From Bradyrhizobium sp. CSA112 (GTDB lineage Bacteria > Pseudomonadota > Alphaproteobacteria > Rhizobiales > Xanthobacteraceae), in contig NZ_JAACFS010000005.1 in the NCBI RefSeq assembly GCF_029051645.1, positions 186,001 through 250,000 on the forward strand: DNA of 64,000 bases. Direction: 5' to 3'. Below are positions 28,460-36,483 of this stretch, piece by piece (positions within the stretch are counted from its first letter, which is position 1; each line of letters begins with the position of its first letter). Made by a program: the position numbers and the translations under genes. The notes beneath the pieces are model-generated. The model was not told where the DNA came from. It did not search any database and saw only the letters and a program-made list of their open reading frames with translations.

Positions 28460-28490
28460 GCTCGCGTTAACGCCAACGCGGCTCGCGCGG

Positions 28491-28745
28491 TTACCAAGGC
28501 GATCGCCGTCCGTCGGGGAGGGGGTCCATCACCCGTCGCTCATCGCGAACATGCGACCATTGCGCCAGCTTGATCTCCGGAGTGTCGGGCGCGTTGGACC
28601 CTTCCGAGTGAAAGGCGAGTTTCTGGTTTGCCTGCACCTGGTATTTGGCGGCCTGCGCCAGCCAGTACCATTTCTTGTCCGGTTCGCTCAGCGCGTGCTG
28701 ACGGCACTCGGCTTCCAATTCACGTAAGCGGATCGCTTCATTCAT
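28491..28745 (-). CDS. Small hypothetical protein
   Basis: A predicted 84-residue soluble protein beginning MNEAIRLRELEAECRQHALS, with one amphipathic helix and YWLAQAAKYQVQAN. The start of this kind of protein (RLRELEAECR) is familiar from small unassigned Bradyrhizobium proteins. The frame is open to 28865, so ATG 28823 and others remain possible, and the ribosome binding site is weak. It is convergent with the MFS gene and has no known role. Confidence 0.5.
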   Translation of the reverse strand: MNEAIRLRELEAECRQHALSEPDKKWYWLAQAAKYQVQANQKLAFHSEGSNAPDTPEIKLAQWSHVRDERRVMDPLPDGRRSPW

Positions 28746-28957
28746 AGTCAATTCCAGAGCCTTAGGCTCCAAACCTACCGGAGCCTCGAAACCACCGAAA
28801 CCCGGGTTCCGGTAACTCCTCATGGCAAAAACTTCTTGACGGCACGCTATGCCGGTCCGAGGCAATTGATTGAAATTTAGGAATGGATTGTCGCGATAAT
28901 TAGTTGATTTGGCTGGTACCGCGTCAATACGCTGCGATGCTGCTCACGAATGCCCGC

Positions 28958-29689
28958 CTAGACGACCAGCAAAGCACCCGACACCAGAAGAAGCACCAGC
29001 ACGATCTTTCGGAACGTTGCCTCGTCGAGCCGCCCGAACAGTTTCAGCCCAAGCCAGGTGCCGGCGAACAAGGCCGGCAATCCGATCAGGAACAGCTTGA
29101 TCACCTCCGGTGTGACCGCGCCCCTGACGCCGATCCACAAGGCGCTCATGGCGAAGATCGCAACCGCCGCCGGCTGAAACACCGTGCGCTGCACGTCCTT
29201 GGGCCAGCCGCGCAAGTCGCACCATATCGTCACCAGAATTCCGGCAAGCCCGGTAATGCCGCCGAGCACGCCGTTGAGGAGTCCGATGGCGGCGTCGGCC
29301 GCGGCGCCGCCCGCTTTCACCGCGGGGATGGCCGGCCGTAGCAGCGCGTAGAGGCTGTAGAGCACCAGGAAGGCGCCGACGCCCATGCGGACATGGGCAG
29401 GGTTTGCCCAGGTCAGGATGCCGACCCCGACGGGAACGCCGAGCGCGGCCCCGGCCACGAATGGCCAGAGCCTTCGCCAGTCCAGCGCGGCGCGCAGCTT
29501 CCAGACCGAATAGCCCTGCACGAGCAGCCCGAATGCAATGATCAGCGTCGCCGTTTGCAGCGGAGTAAGGAGGTAAAGCCAGATCGCTGATACGACGAGG
29601 CCGAACGCGAAGCCGGAGAGGCCGGCGACCAGCGCGCCGGCAAAGGTTGCGAGAAAAAATAGCGTCAGTTCGAGTGTCGTTCCATCCAT
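28958..29689 (-). CDS. TSUP (TauE/SafE-type) membrane permease
   Basis: A 243-residue inner-membrane protein with seven to eight hydrophobic helices, arranged as two repeated halves typical of the TSUP (formerly DUF81) family. The first half has FAGALVAGLSGFAFGLVVS; the second has GLLNGVLGGITGLAGILVTIW. Members move sulfite, sulfoacetate or other small organosulfur anions, but the substrate here is unknown. ATG 29689 with GGAG upstream is chosen over TTG 29707. Confidence 0.88.
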   Translation of the reverse strand: MDGTTLELTLFFLATFAGALVAGLSGFAFGLVVSAIWLYLLTPLQTATLIIAFGLLVQGYSVWKLRAALDWRRLWPFVAGAALGVPVGVGILTWANPAHVRMGVGAFLVLYSLYALLRPAIPAVKAGGAAADAAIGLLNGVLGGITGLAGILVTIWCDLRGWPKDVQRTVFQPAAVAIFAMSALWIGVRGAVTPEVIKLFLIGLPALFAGTWLGLKLFGRLDEATFRKIVLVLLLVSGALLVV

Positions 29690-29951
29690 GTGCTCGCTCC
29701 AATCCAAAGCGAGCAGCGCTTGAATGGGATCGCCATTTCACGGGGAGGCCGCGATTTCCCCGAAAGGAGGCTACGCCCGCGATGCCCGCTGAGCAAGAAG
29801 CAACGCGACGCTTGTTCGCGATGATCGTGCTGCTGACACTTGCCGCCATTGCGCAAAGATTCGGAGGAAGAACATTTTTGACTCGCGCGCGATCGGGCGC
29901 GCTCATATCTGCAACGCGCATTGCAATTGATCGCGGAAAGGGTGGGCGGCG

Positions 29952-30836
29952 TTGGGCGAATGGGTTGGGGTGGCGATCGCACTTGTCTCGAGCAGCCTCG
30001 GCGGCAGCGCGGCAGCGATTACGCGTTATCTCGCGGGCAATGCCGATCCGATCACGCTTGCCATCCTGCGATGGGGCATCGGCGTCTGTTGTGTGCTGCC
30101 GGCGGCGCTCTTGTTGAAGGCGCGATGGCCGCGCCGCAGCGATTGGCCCGCTGTCACCGCCCTCGGCTTCTGTTTCTTCGGCGTATTTTTCGTCCTCTAC
30201 ACTATCGCGATGACGTTCACGACCGCCGCGCGCGCCTCGCTCGCGCTGGCGACACTGCCGCTGCACACCATGGTGGTCGGCGCAATACTCGGTATCGAGC
30301 CGCTGACGAAACGGAAATCGATCGGCGTCTGTATTGCGGTGCTCGGCGTCATCGCCGCGCTCGCTACCGGATTGTCAGCCGCGCCGCCGGGCGCGTGGCG
30401 CGGCGAACTGATCATGACCGCCGCCGTGCTCTGCATGGCGTTCTACAACGTCTGGTCCCGCCCGTTTATCCAGCGCTCCAGCGCGCTCGGTTTCCTCACG
30501 GTCGGCATGGGGACGGGTGCCGTGGCGCTGATCCTGGTCGGATCGCTGACCGGCAGTGTCGCGGCCTTGAGCCAGTTCGGAACGCCGCAATGGATCGCGG
30601 GCGTTTATCTCGGCGTCGCCGGAGGAGCGCTCGCGTTCATCCTGTGGGTGCTGGCACTTGAGCGGGCATCGCCGACGCGCGTCGCCAACACCATGACGGT
30701 CAATCCGGTTGCCGCTGGCCTGCTTGCCACGCAACTCGTCGGCGAGCCGATCACGCCGAATCTTGTTCTCGGTCTTATCGCGGTGTTCGCCGGCATCTGG
30801 ATCGCAACGTCCGAGGTGAAACCGGCACGGCCGTGA
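29952..30836 (+). CDS. EamA/DMT-family permease
   Basis: A 294-residue protein with ten predicted membrane helices in two EamA repeats; the first runs from ALVSSSLGGSAAAITRYLAG, the second from MTAAVLCMAFYNVWSRP. The second repeat ends VNPVAAGLLATQLVGEPI, a typical EamA segment. Such proteins usually export metabolites or amino acids; the substrate is unknown. The only good start in frame is TTG at 29952 (or GTG at 29970), so the start is uncertain. The ~245 bp upstream hold no convincing gene. Confidence 0.85.
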   Translation: MGEWVGVAIALVSSSLGGSAAAITRYLAGNADPITLAILRWGIGVCCVLPAALLLKARWPRRSDWPAVTALGFCFFGVFFVLYTIAMTFTTAARASLALATLPLHTMVVGAILGIEPLTKRKSIGVCIAVLGVIAALATGLSAAPPGAWRGELIMTAAVLCMAFYNVWSRPFIQRSSALGFLTVGMGTGAVALILVGSLTGSVAALSQFGTPQWIAGVYLGVAGGALAFILWVLALERASPTRVANTMTVNPVAAGLLATQLVGEPITPNLVLGLIAVFAGIWIATSEVKPARP

Positions 30837-30943
30837 AGGTCAATTGCATGTATCACGCCCGTCATACGAAGGCGGGAAGGGATTACCCTAAGTGACTTGG
30901 CCGGGTACCATCGGAGGTCGAGAGGTGGTCAGGGAGCCAAGCT

Positions 30944-31438
30944 ATGATGATCGAGGTCCGTCAGATTCGCGAGGACGACATTGAGAGTTTCCATGCCGCC
31001 GTCGACGCAGTGGCGCGCGAACACAAATATCTCGCGCTCCTCGAGGCCCCGCCGATGGAGCGCGCGCAGGCCTTCGTCCAGCGCAACATCGAGAAGGGCT
31101 ACCCACAGTTCGTCTCCGTTGCCGATGGGCAGGTCGTAGGCTGGTGCAACATACCGCCGGCCTCTCGCGAGGTGATGGCACATGTTGGCGATCTCTTCAT
31201 GGGCGTGCTGCCGAACTGGCGCGGTCGGGGATTGGGTGAGCGCCTGCTGCGGGAAACTCTCATGGCGGCGGATGCGTTCGGATATCTGCGCATCGAGCTT
31301 GGGGTATTTGCGGACAACGCGCGTGCCGCGTCGCTCTACCGCAAGTCCGGATTCATCGAAGAAGGGATCAAGCGGCGTGCGATTCTGATCAACGGCGTTT
31401 TTCACGACGAGGTCATCATGGCGCGCTTCAGGGACTGA
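30944..31438 (+). CDS. GNAT-family N-acetyltransferase
   Basis: A 164-residue acetyl-CoA-dependent acyltransferase. Motif A, binding acetyl-CoA, is seen as GVLPNWRGRGLGERLLRETL (about residues 86-105), followed by the motif B segment LGVFADNARAASLYRKSGF. Substrate is unknown; there is no reason to call it an ArsN although it lies beside the arsenic island. AGGGAG precedes the ATG-ATG start. It is transcribed alone, towards the ridA-like gene. Confidence 0.9.
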   Translation: MMIEVRQIREDDIESFHAAVDAVAREHKYLALLEAPPMERAQAFVQRNIEKGYPQFVSVADGQVVGWCNIPPASREVMAHVGDLFMGVLPNWRGRGLGERLLRETLMAADAFGYLRIELGVFADNARAASLYRKSGFIEEGIKRRAILINGVFHDEVIMARFRD

Positions 31439-31479
31439 GATGAAGCCGGGATTCGCGCAGGAACGGGATTTAGCACGCC

Positions 31480-31875
31480 TCACGCCGCAGCAATCGCCTC
31501 GATCTCGATCAGGAAATCCGAACCGTACAGCTTCGATACCTCGACCAGCGTCACGGCGGGCGCCGCCGGCGGCGTCACCGAGGCGAAGAAGCGGTTTCGG
31601 GCTTCGCGGTAGGGTCCGAGATTATCCATGTCGGTGAGGAATACCGTGAGCTTTACGAGATTGGCCGGCGTGCACCGGCTGGCCTCCAGGGCAATCGTGA
31701 GGTTTCGAAACACCTGCTCCGCCTGGGCTGCAAAATCACTTCTGCCGACCACATTGCCGTCGCGATCGAGCGCGGTCTGGCCGGCGATGAAAATGATGCG
31801 GCCCGCGTTCACCTCGACGATCTGCGAATAACCGGGCGGCGTTCCCAGTTCGGGCGGATTGATGCGGGTGATCAT
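31480..31875 (-). CDS. RidA/YjgF family protein
   Basis: A 131-residue member of the RidA family, which hydrolyses reactive enamine/imine intermediates; many paralogues have other roles. Visible family features are GRIIFIAGQTALDRDGNVVG and the segment LVKLTVFLTDM. The Arg of the canonical C-terminal active-site motif is not obvious (VTLVEVSKLYGSDFLIEIEA has Lys/Tyr there), so true RidA activity is doubtful. ATG 31875 is chosen since AGGAGG lies 9 bases upstream; ATG 31884 touches that sequence. Last gene of the leftward arsenic-island operon, starting one base after the preceding stop. Confidence 0.85.
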   Translation of the reverse strand: MITRINPPELGTPPGYSQIVEVNAGRIIFIAGQTALDRDGNVVGRSDFAAQAEQVFRNLTIALEASRCTPANLVKLTVFLTDMDNLGPYREARNRFFASVTPPAAPAVTLVEVSKLYGSDFLIEIEAIAAA

Positions 31876-31876
31876 T

Positions 31877-33055
31877 TCAGACATCCTCCTCTTTCGTCAT
31901 GCTTCGAGGTGGTGGTGCGCGTAGCAGCATCAGCGCCAGCAGCGCGGAGAGCGACAGCGCCGACGACACAATCAGGATGCGGCTGCCCATGACGTCGATC
32001 AAGAGGCTGAACGCCAGCGGCGCGCCGGCCTGCGCAATCCGCGCCGGGGCGCCGATGATCCCCAGGCGATAGGCATAGTTTTTCGGCCCGAAGATCGCGA
32101 GCGGCATCGTGCCGCGCGCAATCGTCAGGATACCGTTGCCGGTGCCGTGGAAGACGGCAAAGATGCTGGCCGCGCCGCCGCCGAATAGTCCGATGATGGC
32201 CGCGCCGATCGGGTGCGTCAGGCAGGCGAGCCGCCCGGACACCAGCGGGTGATACCGCGACAGAAAGCTCGCCTCGAAGATGCGCGCGGCCACCTGCGAT
32301 GGACCGATCAGCGCGCCGGCGGCGACCGCCTGCAGCGAGGTCGCGCCGGCGGATTCGAGAATGCGCGGCAGATGCGCGGCCATCGCGCCGGTGACGCTCC
32401 AGGAGGCGGCAAAGGCAAACGCCAGCAGGATCATGGTGCGGTCGAGCGGGATATGCGGCTTGACGGCGGAAGCAACGGCCGCCTTTGCGCCGGCGACCTG
32501 TGGCAGCATCAGCCAGTTGATCGGCAGGCCGATCAGGATGTGTGCCGCCGCCCACGCAAAGCAGGTGTTGCGCCAGCCGATCGTTTCCAGCCCCCACGCG
32601 GTCAGCGGCCATCCCACGGTGGAGGCGAAGCCTGCGATCAGCGTGATGCCGGTGATCGAGCGTCGCGCCGCGTCGCCGTAGATGCGGCCGAGTGCGCCGA
32701 AGGCGGCGTCGTAGAGGCCCGCACCCATGCCGATGCCGAGCAGGAGCCAGGCTGTGAGCAGAACAGGTATCGAATAGGTTAAGCCGAGCAGCGCCAGTCC
32801 CGCGGCCAGCACCAGGTTGGAAAGCGACAGCACGGAACGGCCGCCGACCAGATCGATCTGCCGGCCGATGCGCGGCCCGAGCATGGCGGAGATGACAAGC
32901 GATGCAGAGAAGGCGGCAAAGATCCAGTTCGAGGAAACGCCGAGATCGCGCGCGATCGGATCGGCGAGGATCGCGGGCAGGTAATAGCTCGAGGCCCAGG
33001 CCAGCGTCTGCGTCGTGCCGAGCGCGACAATGATGGAAAACTGGTTGCGGTTCAC
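31877..33055 (-). CDS. MFS transporter of the arsenic island (second)
   Basis: A 392-residue MFS protein with about twelve membrane helices. It begins NRNQFSIIVALGTTQTLAWA and has MLGPRIGRQIDLVGGR as the loop 2-3 motif. The start is GTG 33055, which overlaps the stop of the upstream MFS gene as GTGA. The long frame extension to 33349 is a shadow of that gene. It is the fourth gene of the leftward operon. An arsenical export role is suggested only by context. Confidence 0.85.
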   Translation of the reverse strand: MNRNQFSIIVALGTTQTLAWASSYYLPAILADPIARDLGVSSNWIFAAFSASLVISAMLGPRIGRQIDLVGGRSVLSLSNLVLAAGLALLGLTYSIPVLLTAWLLLGIGMGAGLYDAAFGALGRIYGDAARRSITGITLIAGFASTVGWPLTAWGLETIGWRNTCFAWAAAHILIGLPINWLMLPQVAGAKAAVASAVKPHIPLDRTMILLAFAFAASWSVTGAMAAHLPRILESAGATSLQAVAAGALIGPSQVAARIFEASFLSRYHPLVSGRLACLTHPIGAAIIGLFGGGAASIFAVFHGTGNGILTIARGTMPLAIFGPKNYAYRLGIIGAPARIAQAGAPLAFSLLIDVMGSRILIVSSALSLSALLALMLLRAPPPRSMTKEEDV

Positions 33056-34257
33056 TGCGTCTCTCTTCTCGACCAATAGAGCGCCAACGGCCCAAGCAGG
33101 ATGCCTGCCGCCAGCACCGAAAATGCCGCCATCCAGGCCGATGAGCTTTGCGGCCCACCCGCAGCGTCCAGCGCAACACCGACCGCCCAGGCGCCAAGCG
33201 CGGAAAGGCTGAAGCCGACGGTAGAATGCATCGCCATGGTCGCGCCGCGATAGCTGGGATCGGCGGCCATCGACATGCCCGAGGTCAATGCGCCGGAATC
33301 GGCGGGCACAGTGATGGCGTAGACCAGAACAAGCGGCAGCAGCAGCCACGGCGATTTGTCGGCGAGCATGCCGATCGAAAGGGCCACCGTGGCGGAGGCG
33401 AGCATCACGGCTGATATGGCGCGGTGGCGACCGAACCTGAGCGCGAATTCATTGCCGAGGATGCTGGCGGGCATGGCGAGTACGGAGAATACCACGCTGA
33501 CCACGATCGGCGTCAGGATTGAAGCGTCCGAACTCCTTGCCGCCACGAACGTCCAGAACGCCACGATCCAGGTCCTGATCCCGTACAGTTCGAAGCAGTG
33601 CGCGCCATAGCCGAGAACAAATCCCATGGCGTTGCGGTTCTGAAGCACCGGTGCGAAATCAAGTAGCCGGCCCGACACCGGCGCCGGCTTGACCGGCCGC
33701 AACAGCAAGCAGGCGGTGAACATGATCAGCGGTCCGGCGGCGGTGACGAAAAATGCGCTGCGCCAGCCCCAGGCTTCTGCAACGAGCTGGGAAACCAGAA
33801 ACGACAGGCCGACACCGAACGAGAAGCTCGATGTGTAGAGCGTGATCGCGCGGGATGAATCGCCCGGCGCGAGACGATCGGTCAGCGCCTTGAGGCCCGG
33901 CATATAGGCGCCGGCAAAGCCCGCGCCGGCCATCGCGTTGAAGAGGGCGCCCGACCACAGGCCGGTCGCAAACAGGCCGAACAGCAAGGTGCCGAGCGCG
34001 CTCAGCGCCGAACCTGCGATCAGTATTTTGCGCGCGTCGATACGATCGGTCAGCGTCGCCAGCACCGGCACGGTCAGCATGTAGCCGGCGGCGCCCGAGC
34101 CAGCCAGCAGGCCCGCCTGCGCCCCGCTCAAATGCCATTCCGGAATCAGGAACGCGGCGAGGATGGAAGGCACGACGACGTGCGGAAGCAGGCTGCCAAG
34201 CTGCCCGATGCACATCGCAACGATGACGGAGCGTCCCTCCAGAAAAATTCCGCGCAC
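33052..34257 (-). CDS. MFS transporter of the arsenic island (first)
   Basis: A 401-residue MFS protein with twelve helices; LATLTDRIDARKILIAGSAL is the loop 2-3 motif and ITLYTSSFSFGVGLSFLVSQ lies in helix 5. The start appears to be GTG 34257, ten bases after the monooxygenase-like gene; its ribosome site is poor, and ATG at 34215 is an alternative. Two different MFS genes in tandem may form a pair or serve different substrates. MFS arsenical exporters (ArsJ, ArsK) are known, but I cannot assign this protein to either. Confidence 0.82.
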   Translation of the reverse strand: MRGIFLEGRSVIVAMCIGQLGSLLPHVVVPSILAAFLIPEWHLSGAQAGLLAGSGAAGYMLTVPVLATLTDRIDARKILIAGSALSALGTLLFGLFATGLWSGALFNAMAGAGFAGAYMPGLKALTDRLAPGDSSRAITLYTSSFSFGVGLSFLVSQLVAEAWGWRSAFFVTAAGPLIMFTACLLLRPVKPAPVSGRLLDFAPVLQNRNAMGFVLGYGAHCFELYGIRTWIVAFWTFVAARSSDASILTPIVVSVVFSVLAMPASILGNEFALRFGRHRAISAVMLASATVALSIGMLADKSPWLLLPLVLVYAITVPADSGALTSGMSMAADPSYRGATMAMHSTVGFSLSALGAWAVGVALDAAGGPQSSSAWMAAFSVLAAGILLGPLALYWSRRETQ

Positions 34258-34267
34258 TCCCTATTGA

Positions 34268-35632
34268 TCAGGATGCGCAACCGCATCCCGTCTTGCCTTG
34301 CTGCTTTGCTTTCTCATCCGCGACGCAACAAGCGTCAACATCTGATAATGCAGGGCCGCCGCAGCAATTGCTGGCATCTGGCGCGAGCGAACGGCTGCAG
34401 ACGCCGGTCTCGGGCAGCACCAGTTCGACCCGTTCCGCGGCTGCGCGGTCGCCGGCGATGTCGGCGGCGATCGAGCGCACCTGTTCGTATCCCGTGAGCA
34501 TCAGGAAGGTCGGCGCGCGGCCGTAGGATTTCAAGCCGGCGAAATAGAAGCCGGGTTCGTCCTGCGCCAGCTCGCGCGCGCCGTGCGGCCGCACGGTGCC
34601 GCAGCTATGCTCGTTGGGATCGATCAGCGGCGCCAGCGCGAGCGGACATTCGATCGCCGGATCGAGCCGGATGCGGAGCTCGCGGGTAAAATCGAGGTCC
34701 GGCCGGAAGCCGGTCGCGACGATCAGTTCATCGACCACTGCCTGGCGCGCGCTGCAGGCGGAGACAGCGCCGACGATAAGGCGAGCGCCGTCGGCGATGA
34801 CATGCGAAACGCGAAATCCGCTTTCCAACTTGATCCGGCCCGCCGTCACCAATGCCGCGAAAGCCGCACCCAGTTCGCCGCGGGCCACCAACTTGTCGTT
34901 CGCACCACCGCCGAAAGCCTTGGCTGGATCGCTGCCGCGCAGCAGCCAGACCGGCCGCGTCCCCGGTGCCTGTTCGGCCAGTTTTGCCAGATCGGTCAGC
35001 GTGCCGATCGCAGAATGCCCGGATCCCAGCACCGCGACGATCTTGCCGGCATAGCGCGCGCGGTCGCTGCCGAGCACGTCCGGCATGCCGTAGGCGATCC
35101 GGTCCGCGGTTTCGTTCTCGCCGATGGCGGGAAGACCATTGGCGCCCGCCGGGTTCGGCGAATGCCAGGTACCCGAGGCATCGATGACCGCGTCGGCCTT
35201 GAGGAACTTCTGACCTTGCCCGTTCTGGTAACGGATTTCAAACGGCGCGGCCTCGCGGCCCCTCGTCTTGAGCTTGTCGAAGCCGGCGCGGCTGATCCCG
35301 GTGACGCGGCTCGAGGTGCGGATGTGAGGCTCAAGCGCGGCGTGGGTCGCAAGCGGTTCGAGATAGCGCTCGACCATTTCGGCGCCGGTCGGGTACTGGC
35401 CGGGCTCGGGAGAATTCCATCCCGATGTCGCCAGCAGCCGCGTTGCGGCCTTGTCCACGTTGTACTCCCAAGGCGAGAATAGCTGGACGTGGCCCCATTG
35501 CCGCATGGCGTGGCCGACATTGTCGCCAGCTTCCAATACGATCGGCTGCAGCCCGCGCTCCAGAACATGGACGGCGGCGGCAAGACCGACCGGCCCGGCT
35601 CCGATGATCGCGACGGTCTTGGCTCCGGTCAT
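34268..35632 (-). CDS. FAD/NAD(P)-binding monooxygenase-like protein with Cys-rich tail
   Basis: A 454-residue flavoprotein. It starts with a Rossmann FAD motif (VAIIGAGPVGLAAAVHVLE), has a second dinucleotide motif IVAVLGSGHSAIGTLTDLA near the middle, and VDELIVATGFRPDLD before the last domain, as in flavin-containing monooxygenases and lysine/ornithine hydroxylases. The last ~35 residues hold seven cysteines, including CCGG, ACC and GCGC, and could bind As(III) or another soft metal (inference). ATG 35632 has GGGAGA 6 bases upstream. Related FMO-like genes in ars operons have been called ArsO; whether this is one needs comparison. Confidence 0.8.
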   Translation of the reverse strand: MTGAKTVAIIGAGPVGLAAAVHVLERGLQPIVLEAGDNVGHAMRQWGHVQLFSPWEYNVDKAATRLLATSGWNSPEPGQYPTGAEMVERYLEPLATHAALEPHIRTSSRVTGISRAGFDKLKTRGREAAPFEIRYQNGQGQKFLKADAVIDASGTWHSPNPAGANGLPAIGENETADRIAYGMPDVLGSDRARYAGKIVAVLGSGHSAIGTLTDLAKLAEQAPGTRPVWLLRGSDPAKAFGGGANDKLVARGELGAAFAALVTAGRIKLESGFRVSHVIADGARLIVGAVSACSARQAVVDELIVATGFRPDLDFTRELRIRLDPAIECPLALAPLIDPNEHSCGTVRPHGARELAQDEPGFYFAGLKSYGRAPTFLMLTGYEQVRSIAADIAGDRAAAERVELVLPETGVCSRSLAPDASNCCGGPALSDVDACCVADEKAKQQGKTGCGCAS

Positions 35633-35649
35633 GACGTTCTCCCATGAAA

Positions 35650-35668
35650 CTAGAAGTATCGAAATAGA
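35650..35668. promoter_or_regulatory. Candidate ArsR1 operator, downstream copy
   Basis: The 19 bases CTAGAAGTATCGAAATAGA differ at one position from the copy at 36041-36059. It lies between arsR1 and the monooxygenase-like gene, just upstream of the latter's ribosome binding site. Confidence 0.55.
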
Positions 35669-35680
35669 GGTCAAAAAGCG

Positions 35681-35998
35681 CTATGCCGCGGTCTTGGTAT
35701 CAGTGGTTTCGGCGCTCTCGGTGCAGCACTCCGCAACGAGAAATCCCACCAGCTCCCGCATCACTTCGTAATTGGCGTGGCAGATCAGCGTAGTCGCATC
35801 GCGTACCTGCGTCACAAGGCCGACCACCACCAGCGCCTTGATGTGGTGGGAGAGGGTGGAGGGCGCGATTTTCAGCTTCTCCTGCAGGCGGCCGACCGCA
35901 AGGCCAGCGCCTCCGGCGCGGATCAGCGCGCGATAGATTTTTAGCCGGGTCGGATTGCCAAGCGCTTCGAGATGGGCGGCTGCGTCATCGAGTTTCAT
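35681..35998 (-). CDS. arsR: ArsR-family metalloregulator, leftward arm
   Basis: A 105-residue winged-helix repressor. LEALGNPTRLKIYRALI opens the fold, and LKIAPSTLSHHIKALVVVGL is the DNA-recognition helix region. The helix-3 ELCVCDL motif of classical ArsR is absent. Instead a Cys91-Cys92 pair lies near the C-terminus (LVAECCTE), with Cys73 before it, like the C-terminal As(III) site of Acidithiobacillus ferrooxidans ArsR. ATG 35998 is chosen over an upstream frame extension. It heads the leftward operon and probably represses it; operator-like repeats flank it. Confidence 0.88.
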   Translation of the reverse strand: MKLDDAAAHLEALGNPTRLKIYRALIRAGGAGLAVGRLQEKLKIAPSTLSHHIKALVVVGLVTQVRDATTLICHANYEVMRELVGFLVAECCTESAETTDTKTAA

Positions 35999-36040
35999 AG
36001 GCCATCGTCTCACTCTAGTCCGAATCTGTCAACGGTATTT

Positions 36041-36059
36041 CTAGAATTATCGAAATAGA
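36041..36059. promoter_or_regulatory. Candidate ArsR1 operator in the divergent control region
   Basis: CTAGAATTATCGAAATAGA, inside an imperfect dyad ATTTC-N10-GAAAT (36038-36057). It repeats, with one change, at 35650-35668. It lies 43 bases upstream of the arsR1 start. Confidence 0.6.
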
Positions 36060-36085
36060 CGGGGGCGGCGTCCTTGCTGCCGGAG

Positions 36086-36122
36086 TTGACATGGAATGAT
36101 ATATCGATAAGTCTGGATATAT
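36086..36122 (+). promoter_or_regulatory. Candidate promoter and operator of the arsR2 operon
   Basis: TTGACA (36086-36091) is a good -35 element. A perfect dyad ATATATC-N10-GATATAT (36099-36105 and 36116-36122) overlaps the expected -10 region and the first two bases of the arsR2 ATG. Such ATATAT dyads resemble ArsR/SmtB-family operators. The -10 element is not clear. Confidence 0.6.
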
Positions 36123-36483
36123 GGAATCAGAACAGGCCATTCTCGCGCTGGCCGCGCTTGCCCAATCGACCCGCCTCGAGGTGTTTCGGCTGCTGGCGAA
36201 GCACGAGCCCGAAGGGCTCGCCGCCGGCGATATCGCCAAAAAACTGGCGGTGCCGCAAAACACCATGTCGTCCCATCTGGCCATCCTGTCCCGCGCGGGA
36301 TTGGTGACGGCGCGGCGCTTCAGTCGTTCGATCGTCTATCGAGCCGATCTTAAGGCGTTTCAGGTCGTGGTCTTGTTCATGCTGCGCGATTGCTGCGACG
36401 GACGCCCCGAGATCTGCGGGCCGCTGATCGAAGACCTCACGCCTTGTTGTCCACCAAAGACAAGGAGGAAAGCTCATGCCTGA
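36121..36483 (+). CDS. arsR: ArsR-family metalloregulator, rightward arm
   Basis: A 120-residue repressor beginning ALAALAQSTRLEVFRLL, with VPQNTMSSHLAILSRAGLV as recognition helix. The C-terminus has Cys91-Cys92 and Cys99 in RDCCDGRPEICG, closely matching the Cys95/96/102 As(III) site described for Acidithiobacillus ferrooxidans ArsR, plus a further Cys109-Cys110 pair. ATG 36121 has no real Shine-Dalgarno sequence and overlaps the operator-like dyad, so the mRNA may be leaderless. It overlaps arsC by 8 bp and heads the four-gene rightward operon. Confidence 0.93.
   Translation: MESEQAILALAALAQSTRLEVFRLLAKHEPEGLAAGDIAKKLAVPQNTMSSHLAILSRAGLVTARRFSRSIVYRADLKAFQVVVLFMLRDCCDGRPEICGPLIEDLTPCCPPKTRRKAHA

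Noticed and set aside
30944..31438. Reading the GNAT gene as ArsN
   Set aside because: Only its position beside the arsenic island suggests this; it is transcribed from a separate unit and has no diagnostic feature.
31872..33197. 441-residue open frame on the minus strand over the MFS gene
   Set aside because: Another frame of the MFS gene at 31877-33055; arginine-rich translation without membrane helices.
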